IMG/VR virus record: IMGVR_UViG_3300042731_006881
Location: 1-64,000 of that record
Length of the DNA stretch: 64,000 nt
Direction: 5' to 3' (one strand)
Origin: a virus
Made by a program: the position numbers and the translations under genes
Notes under the pieces: model-generated
Told to the model about the DNA's origin: nothing
Database searches by the model: none
What the model saw: the letters and a program-made list of their open reading frames with translations, nothing else
Shown: positions 1 to 7,432 of the stretch, piece by piece
Layout of the letters: every line of letters begins with the position of its first letter
How positions within the stretch are numbered: position 1 is the stretch's first letter

Positions 1-27
1 CACGATTCCGTCAATCGTCGAGATCAT
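1..27 (-). CDS. Partial gene, first 9 codons only
   Basis: An ATG at 27 overlaps the TGA stop of the upstream minus-strand gene (ATGA arrangement), the commonest junction in this genome, and the frame stays open to the window edge. Only nine residues (MISTIDGIV) are visible, so nothing can be said about function. Its place at the end of a run of structural genes suggests another virion protein. Confidence 0.4.
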
Positions 28-359
28 TCTTCGTCGTCCTCCACCAGTAGGTCATATTCGTTGCCTGCAACGTCCAGCGATTCCTGTTCGCCTTCGACGT
101 CCAGCTCGGCCTCGCTGCCTTCGACCGAGGTTTCATGGTCACTTCCAGACACATTGAGGACGATGGGGAAACCGCTAACGCTCAGCGCCCAGTGCGCACC
201 AGCAAGCTCAAGTAGCCGGTACGTCCCGTCGACTTCGAGTCGATCGTGGACAACTGGTCTGGTCTGCTGATCGACTTCCACGACCAGGCCGGACGTGGCA
301 ATCGCGATGGGTCCGTACCCGTACCCATCTACAGCAATTGCTCTCGGAACAATTGCCAT
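24..359 (-). CDS. Hypothetical acidic structural-region protein
   Basis: A 111-residue protein, strongly acidic at its C-terminus (ends EDDEE). Its short beta-rich sentences are evenly spaced (repeated V-D-V or L-x-V strands with G, D and S turns), as expected of a small beta-sandwich. The ATG overlaps the TAA of the preceding gene (TAATG), so translation is probably coupled. No family recognised. It lies downstream of tail-region structural genes in the same leftward operon, so a minor virion or fibre-associated role is possible but inferred from position only. Confidence 0.6.
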   Translation of the reverse strand: MAIVPRAIAVDGYGYGPIAIATSGLVVEVDQQTRPVVHDRLEVDGTYRLLELAGAHWALSVSGFPIVLNVSGSDHETSVEGSEAELDVEGEQESLDVAGNEYDLLVEDDEE

Positions 360-766
360 TATAGGTCAATCCCTAGAACATCCAGAGCTTCGTTCATCCT
401 GTCAATCCTGTTGTTATGGAAGACTCTCTCTGAATGCGCTATTTCTGCGCAATCGCCTGCTCCCATTCGTGCTGCTGCGAGAACAGTCTGACGTGTTACT
501 GTCTGTGGAACTTGTTCTATCGTATATGAGTCTCTTTGGTCCTCGCACTGCCCTTTGAGTCTAGACGCTTGGCGCATCCACGACATGTCGATTGCTCTAG
601 CAAGTTGAACTATCGCCTTCCTCTCCTCAAATGTCCTTCTCCTAACACCGATCGTCCTGCGCTCTATCATCGACAACGCTTCTGGAGCATGCTCGTTCAG
701 CAATGCTCTAGCCTCTCGATACACTCGCGTAAGGAAGATCCGCGCCTCCGATCTGGTCATGGCCAT
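359..766 (-). CDS. Hypothetical helical protein
   Basis: A 135-residue, mostly alpha-helical, Arg-rich protein. Two in-frame ATGs lie close together (766 and 760). It follows the previous gene without a gap (TAG stop at 767-769) and is coupled to the next by TAATG. There is no signal peptide, membrane segment or motif. Function unknown. It is in the leftward structural operon. Confidence 0.6.
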   Translation of the reverse strand: MAMTRSEARIFLTRVYREARALLNEHAPEALSMIERRTIGVRRRTFEERKAIVQLARAIDMSWMRQASRLKGQCEDQRDSYTIEQVPQTVTRQTVLAAARMGAGDCAEIAHSERVFHNNRIDRMNEALDVLGIDL

Positions 767-1435
767 CTACAGAGCCCTTTCCGCAGTAACCGTGCCATTG
801 TCCTCAGACAGGTTGATCGTGATGTCTCCAGCCGATCTCTCGGTCTGGCTGACATTGAGCGGCGCACCAGAATCAAGTCCGGTGATTCTATGCATCTCAG
901 ACACTAGAGTTTGAAGCTGCGTAATAATGTTTGACTGTTCGGTTGTCAGCCCTTGCCCGACAAGCGATGAGATAGCAGCGTCGATGTTCCCACCAGCAAA
1001 CGGTGTTGAATCCGACAGGATTGCGTTTCTTGACGCGGTTGCGATCGATGACACGTCCGACGGTGTTACGCCGCTGCCAACGGCAACGGTCTGGGTCAGA
1101 TTCGATCGGCTAAGCTGAACCTGAATGCTTCTTCCAGGTCTGCTGCCGAACATGTTGACGCCAGCAACTGATGGGTAGAGATTTCCTGCTACCTGCAAAA
1201 CGTGGTCGGCGTCCTGGGGGATGATCGTCCACCCTTCCTGGAGGAAATAGTAGTCTCCAGCCAGCAGGGATCCTCCGAGTTCGTTCCCACCGAAGGCCTC
1301 GAATGCGTTCGAGAACGAAGCATTCCCCTCTAACACCCAGTCCTTCCACCGCGAATAGAGGTCCTGGGAACCGAACGCCGTTGTTCCTGCTGTGAGCGTG
1401 ATCGTTTTTGCTAGTCCGTCGAAAACGTAGGCCAT
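767..1435 (-). CDS. Virion structural protein, baseplate/fibre-region type
   Basis: A 222-residue protein beginning MAYVFDGL. This start is chosen because a GGAGG Shine-Dalgarno lies six bases upstream, whereas the longer TTG start at 1447 would overlap that site. The N-terminal half is beta-rich, with the kind of sequence (FLQEGWTIIPQ, then LQVAGNLY) typical of phage virion proteins that follow tail fibre genes. The C-terminal part is helical and ends in a short beta segment. Likely a component of the particle surface; the exact role is unknown. Confidence 0.65.
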   Translation of the reverse strand: MAYVFDGLAKTITLTAGTTAFGSQDLYSRWKDWVLEGNASFSNAFEAFGGNELGGSLLAGDYYFLQEGWTIIPQDADHVLQVAGNLYPSVAGVNMFGSRPGRSIQVQLSRSNLTQTVAVGSGVTPSDVSSIATASRNAILSDSTPFAGGNIDAAISSLVGQGLTTEQSNIITQLQTLVSEMHRITGLDSGAPLNVSQTERSAGDITINLSEDNGTVTAERAL

Positions 1436-1447
1436 TCCGGCCTCCAA

Positions 1448-2788
1448 TCACGGGTTCGCATAGACCAGATCCTCGGCGTTTGCCAAAGAAACCTTGTTCT
1501 CCGTGCTCTGCAGAATGCTTCCGGTGGTTCTGTAGTACTTTGCCGTCGTCCCGATTGCTACCACTGTGATTGCTGCGTCGCCGTTCGACGTCCAGTCGTA
1601 TGTGTGAGAAGCGCTTGCGGAGCCGCCAACGTCGTCATCCATCGGGTTCGAACTCGCGTCATCTAGGGGGCTCGCTGCCGTGCCGAACTCGCTCGTTAGG
1701 TATACCCAGTAGTGAGCGTTTGGGTCCGCCTGAAGAGCTGCAGAGAACTCTATCGTAAGCGACGCAGTGTATGGGAACGTTCGCTCTGCGCCGGTATCAT
1801 CTACGAACACAACGTCATTGATGTCCGAAGCTGCGAAGTTGGTGAGGGCAAATCCCTCTCCTGATGCGACTTGTGCCGTGTAGAGAGTGTCGCCGACGAA
1901 CGTGGCGAGCTGTGGAGCTGTCTTTCCGTTGAGCGTGCCTGCACCAGCATCAATGTCCGCGTCCTGGCGCATGAGCCATGCGAGGTACATGTACGCCTGC
2001 TCAATCGTTGCCCCGTTGCAGTCCAGCGTCCAACGGAAATTGTAGGAACCACCAGCCATGGCGATCGACTGAGTGCTGGCGTGTCGCTGGAACACCATTG
2101 ATGCATATGGCGCAACGTCAGCTGTCCCATCGCTGTTTGCATCGATTCCAGTGTCTGCAACGGTCGCCTTGACGTCCGCCGCGGTCGATAGCCCAACGCG
2201 ATAAACGCCTGTGGACAGCGAGCTGATACCGTAGTTGGTGAAAACAGACGCCTGGGAGTATGTGTACTGCTCTTCCCTCGCAAATACGTTGATGTCGGTG
2301 CTCCGACGGTCGAAGTCACCGTGCGTCGCGTCTCCGTAGATTTGCACGGCCTCATTGACGGCGCCATCGTGCGTGAAATCGGTAGGCGTTGAAGCGACAT
2401 GCTCGTAATACGGCTGGTCGCTGGAACCAACCCCACTCGGAGGAACTGAGATGATCCCGCAGTACTCGCGTTTTGTGGTACCACTGGCATCCTTCTCGGC
2501 CCATCCGCATGTTCTCAAAAGCTTCCGGACACTATCGCTGTCTGGCTCCCAGTCGTCCAGGAATACGAACTGCTCCGGTGTGATTGCGTCCATCGGGAAT
2601 GCATACGGGGGGAGCGTAGCGTCCCCAATCCATTCCTCCTTAAGAAACGAGTACAGGCATTGTCCAGTCACACCGTCAGCACTCAGGTTCCCTGCTATGT
2701 TCAGTGCGATTGTTGGCGGGCTTGACGTCTCGTCGATGGTTACCTCGGTGCCCTGGCTGATGCTGTCAGGATCAATCAATAGTGCCAC
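1448..2788 (-). CDS. Large virion structural protein
   Basis: A 446-residue protein rich in Ser, Thr, Gly and Asp, with no signal peptide or membrane segment. The N-terminal 60 residues contain NLSADGVTGQCLYSFLKEEW, a passage of the type found in large structural proteins of tailed phages. The middle region is beta-rich and the C-terminal third looks like an Ig-like or jelly-roll domain. It sits between two other structural-type genes in one leftward transcription unit. Assigned as virion protein on composition and neighbourhood; not assigned to head or tail. Confidence 0.65.
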   Translation of the reverse strand: MALLIDPDSISQGTEVTIDETSSPPTIALNIAGNLSADGVTGQCLYSFLKEEWIGDATLPPYAFPMDAITPEQFVFLDDWEPDSDSVRKLLRTCGWAEKDASGTTKREYCGIISVPPSGVGSSDQPYYEHVASTPTDFTHDGAVNEAVQIYGDATHGDFDRRSTDINVFAREEQYTYSQASVFTNYGISSLSTGVYRVGLSTAADVKATVADTGIDANSDGTADVAPYASMVFQRHASTQSIAMAGGSYNFRWTLDCNGATIEQAYMYLAWLMRQDADIDAGAGTLNGKTAPQLATFVGDTLYTAQVASGEGFALTNFAASDINDVVFVDDTGAERTFPYTASLTIEFSAALQADPNAHYWVYLTSEFGTAASPLDDASSNPMDDDVGGSASASHTYDWTSNGDAAITVVAIGTTAKYYRTTGSILQSTENKVSLANAEDLVYANP

Positions 2789-2791
2789 TTG

Positions 2792-3235
2792 CTACCAGCC
2801 CTTCCTCGACTGAACTCCGTTCAGAATTCGCTTGTAGTCGTCTGCTGTGAACACGACGCCGGCTTCAGCAAGCAGCCTCATTGTCGGATGCGTCTCATGC
2901 GACTTGCCACTCCACTGGCGCCTGGTGCCAAATCCAGCGTCAACGATTCGCTTCAGCCCGTCGCGTGGGTTATCTCGGTTCACTCGGACAACGCGGTCTC
3001 TTCTGACGCCCCAAAGAAACCACTTTTCTGGCCTTGTTGCCATTGTTTTAGCGTCGTCGATTCCAAGGTCCCACTCGACAGTGAACCCATCCCACGAGGT
3101 AAACATTGGCGACGATTCACAATGCGCACGGATCTCATTGACAAGAGAAGGCGTTGCCCATTTTGGCATTTCTTTTCCTAGTGTCCCCGACTGTATTCTG
3201 AAGCAAATGTATCTGATTTGTCTTCTCGGAATCAT
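2792..3235 (-). CDS. Hypothetical protein in structural operon
   Basis: About 147 residues from the ATG at 3235 (MIPRRQ). A longer start at 3277 or 3268 would overlap the upstream gene by over 20 bases, so the short one is preferred, although its ribosome binding site is weak. The protein is basic, with WDLGI and WFLWGVRRDR motifs and no recognised domain. It contains the fragment DAGFGTRRQW; nearly the same words (GFGTTR) occur in the fibre-like proteins at 3246-4508 and 13078-14445, hinting at a shared local motif in this phage's virion proteins. Confidence 0.55.
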   Translation of the reverse strand: MIPRRQIRYICFRIQSGTLGKEMPKWATPSLVNEIRAHCESSPMFTSWDGFTVEWDLGIDDAKTMATRPEKWFLWGVRRDRVVRVNRDNPRDGLKRIVDAGFGTRRQWSGKSHETHPTMRLLAEAGVVFTADDYKRILNGVQSRKGW

Positions 3236-3245
3236 CTCTATGCTA

Positions 3246-4508
3246 CTATGCAGGGTTTGAGTAGACATAATCCTCACTTAGTATGGCTCCAGCAGGAACT
3301 GTTAGCCCTGCAGTTGGTAGAACTTGCTGATAACGCAGGAACTTGTATTCTAGGTTCATCATTGTGATGATCGCGCGTCTTGGGTGTTCTACAAGGTAGA
3401 GGCCGGTCCATGAGTCTCCTGTTGTAGACTCAATTCCGGTGATCTCTGCAGTGCTAGTCCCGCCAATCTGGATGATTGTGAACAGCGCCCCAGTTCCAAC
3501 AAGCTCGTCGTCCGCAGGAGCAACAACGGTTCCGTTGTAGTCCCCGGTTATTGTGACCTCGGTTCCGCTCACCGTGGCAGAGATGTTCGAGATCGCATCC
3601 AGAACCGTTTGTGCTGCTGATGCGATGTCAGAATCATCGTATCCTGTGCTCACATCAACCTCGTGAGCTGTCCCGTCTAGCGAAGGGTTCGCAGACCCGT
3701 CATCAAGGTCGAACCACAGGTTGTGGTCCGAGACGCTCCCATCGTCCTGTACCTGGAATGTAAATCCTACTCCATCCATATCAGCTGGAGTAAGGTCTGC
3801 AAAGTCTACGATCCACCTAGCAGCGTGCGGTACTTCATATACTCGTATCTCACTCCCAGCAGGGATACCGTCGAAGAAGATGTCTCTCTCAACCGCTGCT
3901 GCTCCTGGAGGGAACGCAAACATCACAGTTCTGTTCCACGTTGTGCCTGCGTATTCCCAACCAACAGTTAGCGTCTGTGCTGAGTCGCTTTCTATATAGC
4001 TGACCAGCACGTCTCCTCTCCCCGCTGTTGACCCGAGCGGATCGAGATCTATTTGGTCTCCGTATGAAGTTGCTGCAACGTTGGTCCAGCAAAGCGTCAT
4101 CGCAATCGAGTTCTCGTTAACTACCAGGTCTTGTGTCCACGGTGCTGCCAGATACCCGAACACCGTGGCGAAGGCGTCATGGGGCAGCACGTAGCCCTGT
4201 AGTTCGTAGACAGCGAGGCGATATGTGGACGGGGTAGCGTCAAAGGAACCTGTTAGCTCATAGGTTCCTGCAGCAAGCGGAAGATCGTCGATAACCCAGA
4301 CGTCGATCGACTCCGAGTCGGAGTTGAGCTCTCCAACGTGAGAAAATGTTTTTCCGTTGTATGTCAGACCAGCAAGCGGTCGCGTCGTACCAAACCCGCC
4401 GTCGGCAACCAAAATCGCCACGAACAATCGGTTCGTAGCGTCGCTTGTTGGAACGTTGTGGGTCAGCCCGTTGTTGAGCTGGTTCAGTCGTTCAATGGGT
4501 GCCGTCAT
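3246..4508 (-). CDS. Virion protein with beta-sandwich domains
   Basis: A 420-residue protein rich in Thr, Gly, Asp and aromatic residues. The N-terminal 200 residues form a repeated beta-strand pattern resembling carbohydrate-binding or jelly-roll surface domains. A second domain follows around residues 215-345 (DGSANPSLDGTAHEVDVSTG, then alternating strands). The C-terminal 40 residues are mixed helix and strand. Its start overlaps the next upstream gene by 17 bases. Most likely a particle surface or fibre component; no enzymatic motif was seen. Confidence 0.6.
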   Translation of the reverse strand: MTAPIERLNQLNNGLTHNVPTSDATNRLFVAILVADGGFGTTRPLAGLTYNGKTFSHVGELNSDSESIDVWVIDDLPLAAGTYELTGSFDATPSTYRLAVYELQGYVLPHDAFATVFGYLAAPWTQDLVVNENSIAMTLCWTNVAATSYGDQIDLDPLGSTAGRGDVLVSYIESDSAQTLTVGWEYAGTTWNRTVMFAFPPGAAAVERDIFFDGIPAGSEIRVYEVPHAARWIVDFADLTPADMDGVGFTFQVQDDGSVSDHNLWFDLDDGSANPSLDGTAHEVDVSTGYDDSDIASAAQTVLDAISNISATVSGTEVTITGDYNGTVVAPADDELVGTGALFTIIQIGGTSTAEITGIESTTGDSWTGLYLVEHPRRAIITMMNLEYKFLRYQQVLPTAGLTVPAGAILSEDYVYSNPA

Positions 4509-4920
4509 GTCGTCGTAACGCCAGCGCGTCTAGCTGCTGTTGTTGGCGATCTAAGCGATGGTCTACTTCGCGACGCCGATCCTCGCATCGCTTATCGTCG
4601 AAAACGTGACTCTGCTCGTGCCGCTCGAGACGCCGCTCGAGGGACTGTAGAGCCTGTGTCTGCTCACGCAGAGCAGTGTTGGTCTCGCTCATGTCCGGCT
4701 GAAAGAATCCGGTGAATGCGGCAACAACGGTCCCAAACGCTGTCCCAAGCGCGGTGATGACAGCAGCAACACCTGCTAGAGGGTAGAGCGACTTGGCTCG
4801 GTCCACAGCGAGAGTCGGACGCTGCGACGGTGGGATTACCTCCATCCCATGGCTCGAATCTTCGATCCTCCCAATCTCGACGAACGAGTACCGTCCAGAA
4901 GATGCAGGGGAGTCGTCCAT
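4492..4920 (-). CDS. Membrane protein with coiled-coil tail, holin-like
   Basis: A 142-residue protein from the ATG at 4920, which overlaps the preceding stop as TAATG and has a GGAG site nine bases upstream. One long hydrophobic segment (about residues 48-73, Leu/Ala/Val/Gly-rich, ending in FTGFF) is followed by a charged coiled coil with heptad Leu/Arg/Gln spacing to the C-terminus. The pairing with the coiled-coil gene just upstream resembles XhlA-type haemolysin/holin accessory pairs. However, the endolysin is separated from it by a rightward cassette, so a lysis role is only a suggestion. Confidence 0.55.
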   Translation of the reverse strand: MDDSPASSGRYSFVEIGRIEDSSHGMEVIPPSQRPTLAVDRAKSLYPLAGVAAVITALGTAFGTVVAAFTGFFQPDMSETNTALREQTQALQSLERRLERHEQSHVFDDKRCEDRRREVDHRLDRQQQQLDALALRRHDGTH

Positions 4921-5216
4921 TACCGCTCCACCGGGCAGGCTGAACTCACCACCCCGTTGGCGTTGCACGCGGGGTGCATACACGGAATCCTATCTACGCG
5001 AATCTCGATCTCGCTGACGCGCCCCTCGACGGTGGAGATTCGCTGCAGTTCGACGCGGCCTCCACTCACCAGCTGGGATACATCTGCAGCCAGTAGCCTG
5101 AGCAGCTCCCCATGGTCGCGTTGCGTTCGTTCGATGGCGTCGAGCCTGGCGTCGAGCCTCTCTACTGCCTGCATGACCGGGTCTGGTGGAGGTGCTGGGA
5201 TGGTGTTTTCAGCCAT
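4920..5216 (-). CDS. Small coiled-coil protein
   Basis: A 98-residue protein with a central helix of heptads (MQAVERLDARLDAIERTQRD, then more) and a second helical segment (VEGRVSEIEIRVD). It ends in a short Cys-containing tail (CMHPACNANG). It is the first gene of a leftward unit whose upstream region is shared with the rightward cassette. It may pair with the downstream membrane protein through the coiled coils. No enzymatic domain. Confidence 0.6.
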   Translation of the reverse strand: MAENTIPAPPPDPVMQAVERLDARLDAIERTQRDHGELLRLLAADVSQLVSGGRVELQRISTVEGRVSEIEIRVDRIPCMHPACNANGVVSSACPVER

Positions 5217-5261
5217 GTGTGTACCTGTGCGCTAAAAAAAGAATCGACCGACTGCATTTTT

Positions 5262-5283
5262 AGGTTGCGTTACTACGCAACCT
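5262..5283. promoter_or_regulatory. Perfect 9-bp inverted repeat, probable operator
   Basis: AGGTTGCGT, four bases, then ACGCAACCT: a perfect dyad overlapping the -35 element of the rightward promoter at 5265-5293. The core TTCGCG-type half-sites (TTGCG-N6-CGCAA) recur in the promoter at 6696-6724, and a related palindrome CGCAACGTTGCG lies at the promoter at 39922-39949. This suggests one DNA-binding protein acting at several loci. Confidence 0.5.
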
Positions 5284-5293
5284 GTCGCATAGT
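5265..5293 (+). promoter_or_regulatory. Rightward promoter of cassette A
   Basis: TTGCGT (5265-5270), a 17-base spacer and CATAGT (5288-5293). The whole block from TTGCG to CATAGT is almost identical to the one at 6696-6724, including spacer bases, and both precede a short acidic gene with a strong ribosome binding site. Conservation of both hexamers and of spacing supports a real promoter. Confidence 0.6.
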
Positions 5294-5332
5294 AACTGGT
5301 GTGAGGGCGACGGGAGCCCTCGGGAGGAAGAC

Positions 5333-5506
5333 ATGGACCAATTCGACCGCGACTCCGTTTCCAATGAGGACATCCGACAACTTCAGGCCGAGGCCGAGCG
5401 ACATGGCGACACTGAGCAGGCAGAGCTCTGTTCAGCAGCACTAGACGGCGACTCCGATGCCGCAGAGCGCTGCATTGACGCCATCGAGGCAGCGGCAGTC
5501 GAATAG
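5333..5506 (+). CDS. Small acidic helical protein
   Basis: A 57-residue protein with a GGAGG site seven bases before its ATG. Very acidic; predicted helical, with two Cys. Its DGDSDAAERC passage resembles small phage proteins of unknown role that begin with a helix and end in AGD-x-A-x-x-C. First gene after a promoter; followed within 20 bases by an intrinsic terminator, so it forms its own small transcription unit with read-through to later genes. Too short for standard ORF cut-offs. Confidence 0.75.
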   Translation: MDQFDRDSVSNEDIRQLQAEAERHGDTEQAELCSAALDGDSDAAERCIDAIEAAAVE

Positions 5507-5524
5507 CCGCTTCAAACCCCATCC

Positions 5525-5556
5525 AGCCGGCACCCATTCAGTTGGGGCCGGCTTTT
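5525..5556 (+). terminator. Intrinsic terminator inside rightward cassette A
   Basis: AGCCGGC pairs with GCCGGCT-type sequence (six to seven perfect G/C-rich pairs, one A/G mismatch, then two more) around a loop near ATTCAGTT. It is followed by TTTTC on the plus strand. The next gene starts 42 bases later, so the element would attenuate rather than end the operon. Confidence 0.65.
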
Positions 5557-5597
5557 CGGGTAGCACTACCCAACCCACCCACCGGGGCGAAGTGACA

Positions 5598-5855
5598 ATG
5601 ACTGAAATGAACCTGAACCAGAAAAGAGTAGTCCGTGACCTCGCTGCACACGGCCTCTACGAAGAAGCGCGCATACATGCGCGCGGGGAGACCGTTTTTG
5701 ACTCAGCTTTCGAGCTGCTCGCAGCCCTCAAATACACGCGATGGGGCGGCCCAGCGCATCAGGTTGCGGTGAGAGAGGCGCACTCCCATCTTCGCCTTAT
5801 GGGCGCAGTCCACCCCAACACCCTGATCCGGATCCTGGAAGGAAAACTGTCATGA
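5598..5855 (+). CDS. Hypothetical small helical protein
   Basis: An 85-residue protein from the ATG at 5598; earlier in-frame starts would run through the terminator and are rejected. Mostly alpha-helical with several Ala, Arg and His. The stop overlaps the next start as ATGA. No family recognised. Lies in the rightward cassette that interrupts the leftward structural genes. Confidence 0.65.
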   Translation: MTEMNLNQKRVVRDLAAHGLYEEARIHARGETVFDSAFELLAALKYTRWGGPAHQVAVREAHSHLRLMGAVHPNTLIRILEGKLS

Positions 5856-6418
5856 TTGATTCCACTATACCCGTGACTCCAGCCATTCTCCAGACGCTCG
5901 CCATCGCCGCGTATGACGGCGATGAGGCTGCGCTCGACGCACTCCGATACATTGCTGTGTCAGGTGCCCCTGAAGGATGGCTGGTGAGCAGCCACATGAT
6001 CGTAGCGCGGGATGAGTTCGGGCGGATCTGGCTTCCGACTCGAGACGGAGCGGTGGCCGTTCCGATACCGGCCTCAAGGCTCTCGAGCATGAGCCTGGAC
6101 GGGCTATCGGCTCTAGAAGCCGAGATTGCCGGCGAGCGCGCTCGTCGGGCTGGCACCGGAATAGAAATCCGGAACGGTCGCGACGGCGACGTCGCGGATG
6201 CACCTGACGGCGGGGCTGTCCTGCGTGTCAGGTGGGCTGTCGAAGAGCAGTCCACTGATACCTGGTATCCGTCTTCCGAGGCCGCCGAGGCGGCGCTCAT
6301 CGCGCTCGCCCGTGCTCACGGCCGCGTGCCGTCGCGAAACAGCGATGGACGATTTGCCGTAGACCTGACGTGCAATGGATGTTGCACGTCCAATGCCTGG
6401 GTGGAGTACTGGTCGTGA
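5852..6418 (+). CDS. Hypothetical protein, cassette A
   Basis: A 188-residue protein starting MIDSTIPVTP. Its N-terminal repeat-like segment (AYDGDEAALDALRYIA) resembles the DGD-x-A-x-x-A segment of the 57-residue protein at 5333. A helical middle follows, then a C-terminal small domain with CNGCC cysteines. Linked by ATGA to the gene before and by GTGA to the one after. The 3' end of the coding sequence contains a perfect 9-bp hairpin (6367-6390). Function unknown. Confidence 0.65.
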   Translation: MIDSTIPVTPAILQTLAIAAYDGDEAALDALRYIAVSGAPEGWLVSSHMIVARDEFGRIWLPTRDGAVAVPIPASRLSSMSLDGLSALEAEIAGERARRAGTGIEIRNGRDGDVADAPDGGAVLRVRWAVEEQSTDTWYPSSEAAEAALIALARAHGRVPSRNSDGRFAVDLTCNGCCTSNAWVEYWS

Positions 6419-6660
6419 AGCCACACAGAATTGCCCGTGCATGCATCGTTGCATGGGCAAGACACGACTACGCTCTGTTCCTGGGAATCTTTCCCAGGCT
6501 CATCGATGCCCTTGGTCCGTCGGACACAGCGCGGCTCTTGGCGAGAGAAGAGCCGCACAAAAGACCTGTAATGACGCTCCAGTCGCGCATGCGCGGGCGT
6601 GGCCCGCGAATGGCGATCCGGAATCTGTTGATCCCGGTCCGGCAGTTGCCGCTGCCGTGA
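6415..6660 (+). CDS. Hypothetical basic protein
   Basis: An 81-residue protein from a GTG that overlaps the previous stop (GTGA). Rich in Arg and hydrophobics, with helices (ACIVAWARHDYALFLGIFPR). The start region lies in an imperfect 11-bp hairpin (6431-6460) that could influence translation. No recognised domain. Last gene before the next promoter copy. Confidence 0.5.
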   Translation: MKPHRIARACIVAWARHDYALFLGIFPRLIDALGPSDTARLLAREEPHKRPVMTLQSRMRGRGPRMAIRNLLIPVRQLPLP

Positions 6661-6695
6661 CCAGAAAAAAAACACATGGTGATGACGATTCTCCC

Positions 6696-6724
6696 TTGCG
6701 CAACTACGCAACCTGTTGCATAGT
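6696..6724 (+). promoter_or_regulatory. Rightward promoter of cassette B
   Basis: TTGCGC (6696-6701), 17-base spacer, CATAGT (6719-6724). Near-duplicate of the promoter at 5265-5293: the stretch ACTACGCAACCTGT and the GCATAGT following it are shared. It also contains GCAAC-CT-GTTGC dyad symmetry. A GAGGGAG ribosome binding site and the gene at 6749 follow 25 bases downstream. Confidence 0.6.
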
Positions 6725-6748
6725 TATCTCATCAGCGAGGGAGACACC

Positions 6749-6919
6749 ATGACCATGACACTCACCAACAGCCACAACGACGTAACCATCAGCGCCTGTT
6801 TCTTCGACGAAGACCACACTCGCGTTGAGGACTCAGAGGGACACATCCTCGTGATCACGAACTCCGAGTGGAAGCTTCGACTCGGCTTCCTCCTCGAGAT
6901 TGGGTGGACGGAGGCCTGA
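6749..6919 (+). CDS. Small acidic protein, paralogue of 14646-14816
   Basis: A 56-residue protein. The C-terminal 35 residues align with those of the 56-residue protein at 14646: both have R-V/I then S-x-GH-x-(hydrophobic)-V-x-(T/D)-x-x-W-x-x-R-x-x-x-L then G/E-W. Both are preceded by the same type of promoter and followed by a hairpin terminator, so the two cassettes look like copies of one module. No known family; probably a small regulatory or host-interaction protein, but that is inference. Confidence 0.75.
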   Translation: MTMTLTNSHNDVTISACFFDEDHTRVEDSEGHILVITNSEWKLRLGFLLEIGWTEA

Positions 6920-6938
6920 GGGCCTCTCCTCACCTTCC

Positions 6939-6972
6939 AGCCCGCACCCAGGTAACGCTGGGGCGGGCTTTT
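6939..6972 (+). terminator. Intrinsic terminator inside rightward cassette B
   Basis: AGCCCGC (6939-6945) pairs perfectly with GCGGGCT (6963-6969), extended inside by CCCAG/CTGGG around a GTAACG loop with one bulged A, then TTTT. The next gene starts 16 bases later, behind a GGGAGG site, so read-through must occur for it to be expressed from this promoter. Confidence 0.75.
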
Positions 6973-6987
6973 CTGGTGGGAGGACAA

Positions 6988-7182
6988 ATGACAATCTGCT
7001 CTCAAAATTCAGCTACGGTTCGCTCTCCAGCATCTTCTGCTCAGCCTGAGCCTGCCTCATCAGGTCTTGTTGACTACTCAGACCGCGCGGAAGTTGAGTT
7101 TGGTCTACGCCTCACTCGGGCAACAGACCGAGCAGCTCTGGCTCTGCTCATGATTCAGGCTGGGTTCACATGTCCAGCCTGA
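6988..7182 (+). CDS. Hypothetical small protein
   Basis: A 64-residue protein behind a GGGAGGACAA ribosome binding site. The N-terminal 30 residues are Ser/Pro/Ala-rich and look disordered; the rest is helical (RAEVEFGLRLTRATDRAALA). Its 3' end overlaps the next gene by 13 bases. No family recognised. Confidence 0.55.
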   Translation: MTICSQNSATVRSPASSAQPEPASSGLVDYSDRAEVEFGLRLTRATDRAALALLMIQAGFTCPA

Positions 7183-7430
7183 AGAAAGCTCAGAACCCGG
7201 CGAACTCGTCGTGGACCTGTTCATTGGATCTGGCAGGTGGCGCTGGTGAGTCAATTGAGAAAAAGCTCAGCAAGCTTGCTGAGGTAATATCAAAGCATCG
7301 CCCGTCTTCAAGACAGGTCCGAGATGCATGCCGAGATATCGCACGCCAGTTTGGCGTGCGTGAGAAGGACGTTCGCGCGTTGTTTGACGCTGCGGTTTTC
7401 TTGCATCGTCATCGTCCCAATTCTAGATAA
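7170..7430 (+). CDS. Hypothetical basic helical protein
   Basis: An 86-residue basic protein. Residues 28-80 are helical, with a passage (SRQVRDACRDIARQFGVREKDVRALFD) like a small DNA-binding helix-turn-helix, although no family can be named. It ends three bases from the stop of the convergent endolysin gene with no terminator visible between them. Last gene of the rightward cassette. Confidence 0.55.
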   Translation: MSSLKKAQNPANSSWTCSLDLAGGAGESIEKKLSKLAEVISKHRPSSRQVRDACRDIARQFGVREKDVRALFDAAVFLHRHRPNSR

Positions 7431-7432
7431 GG

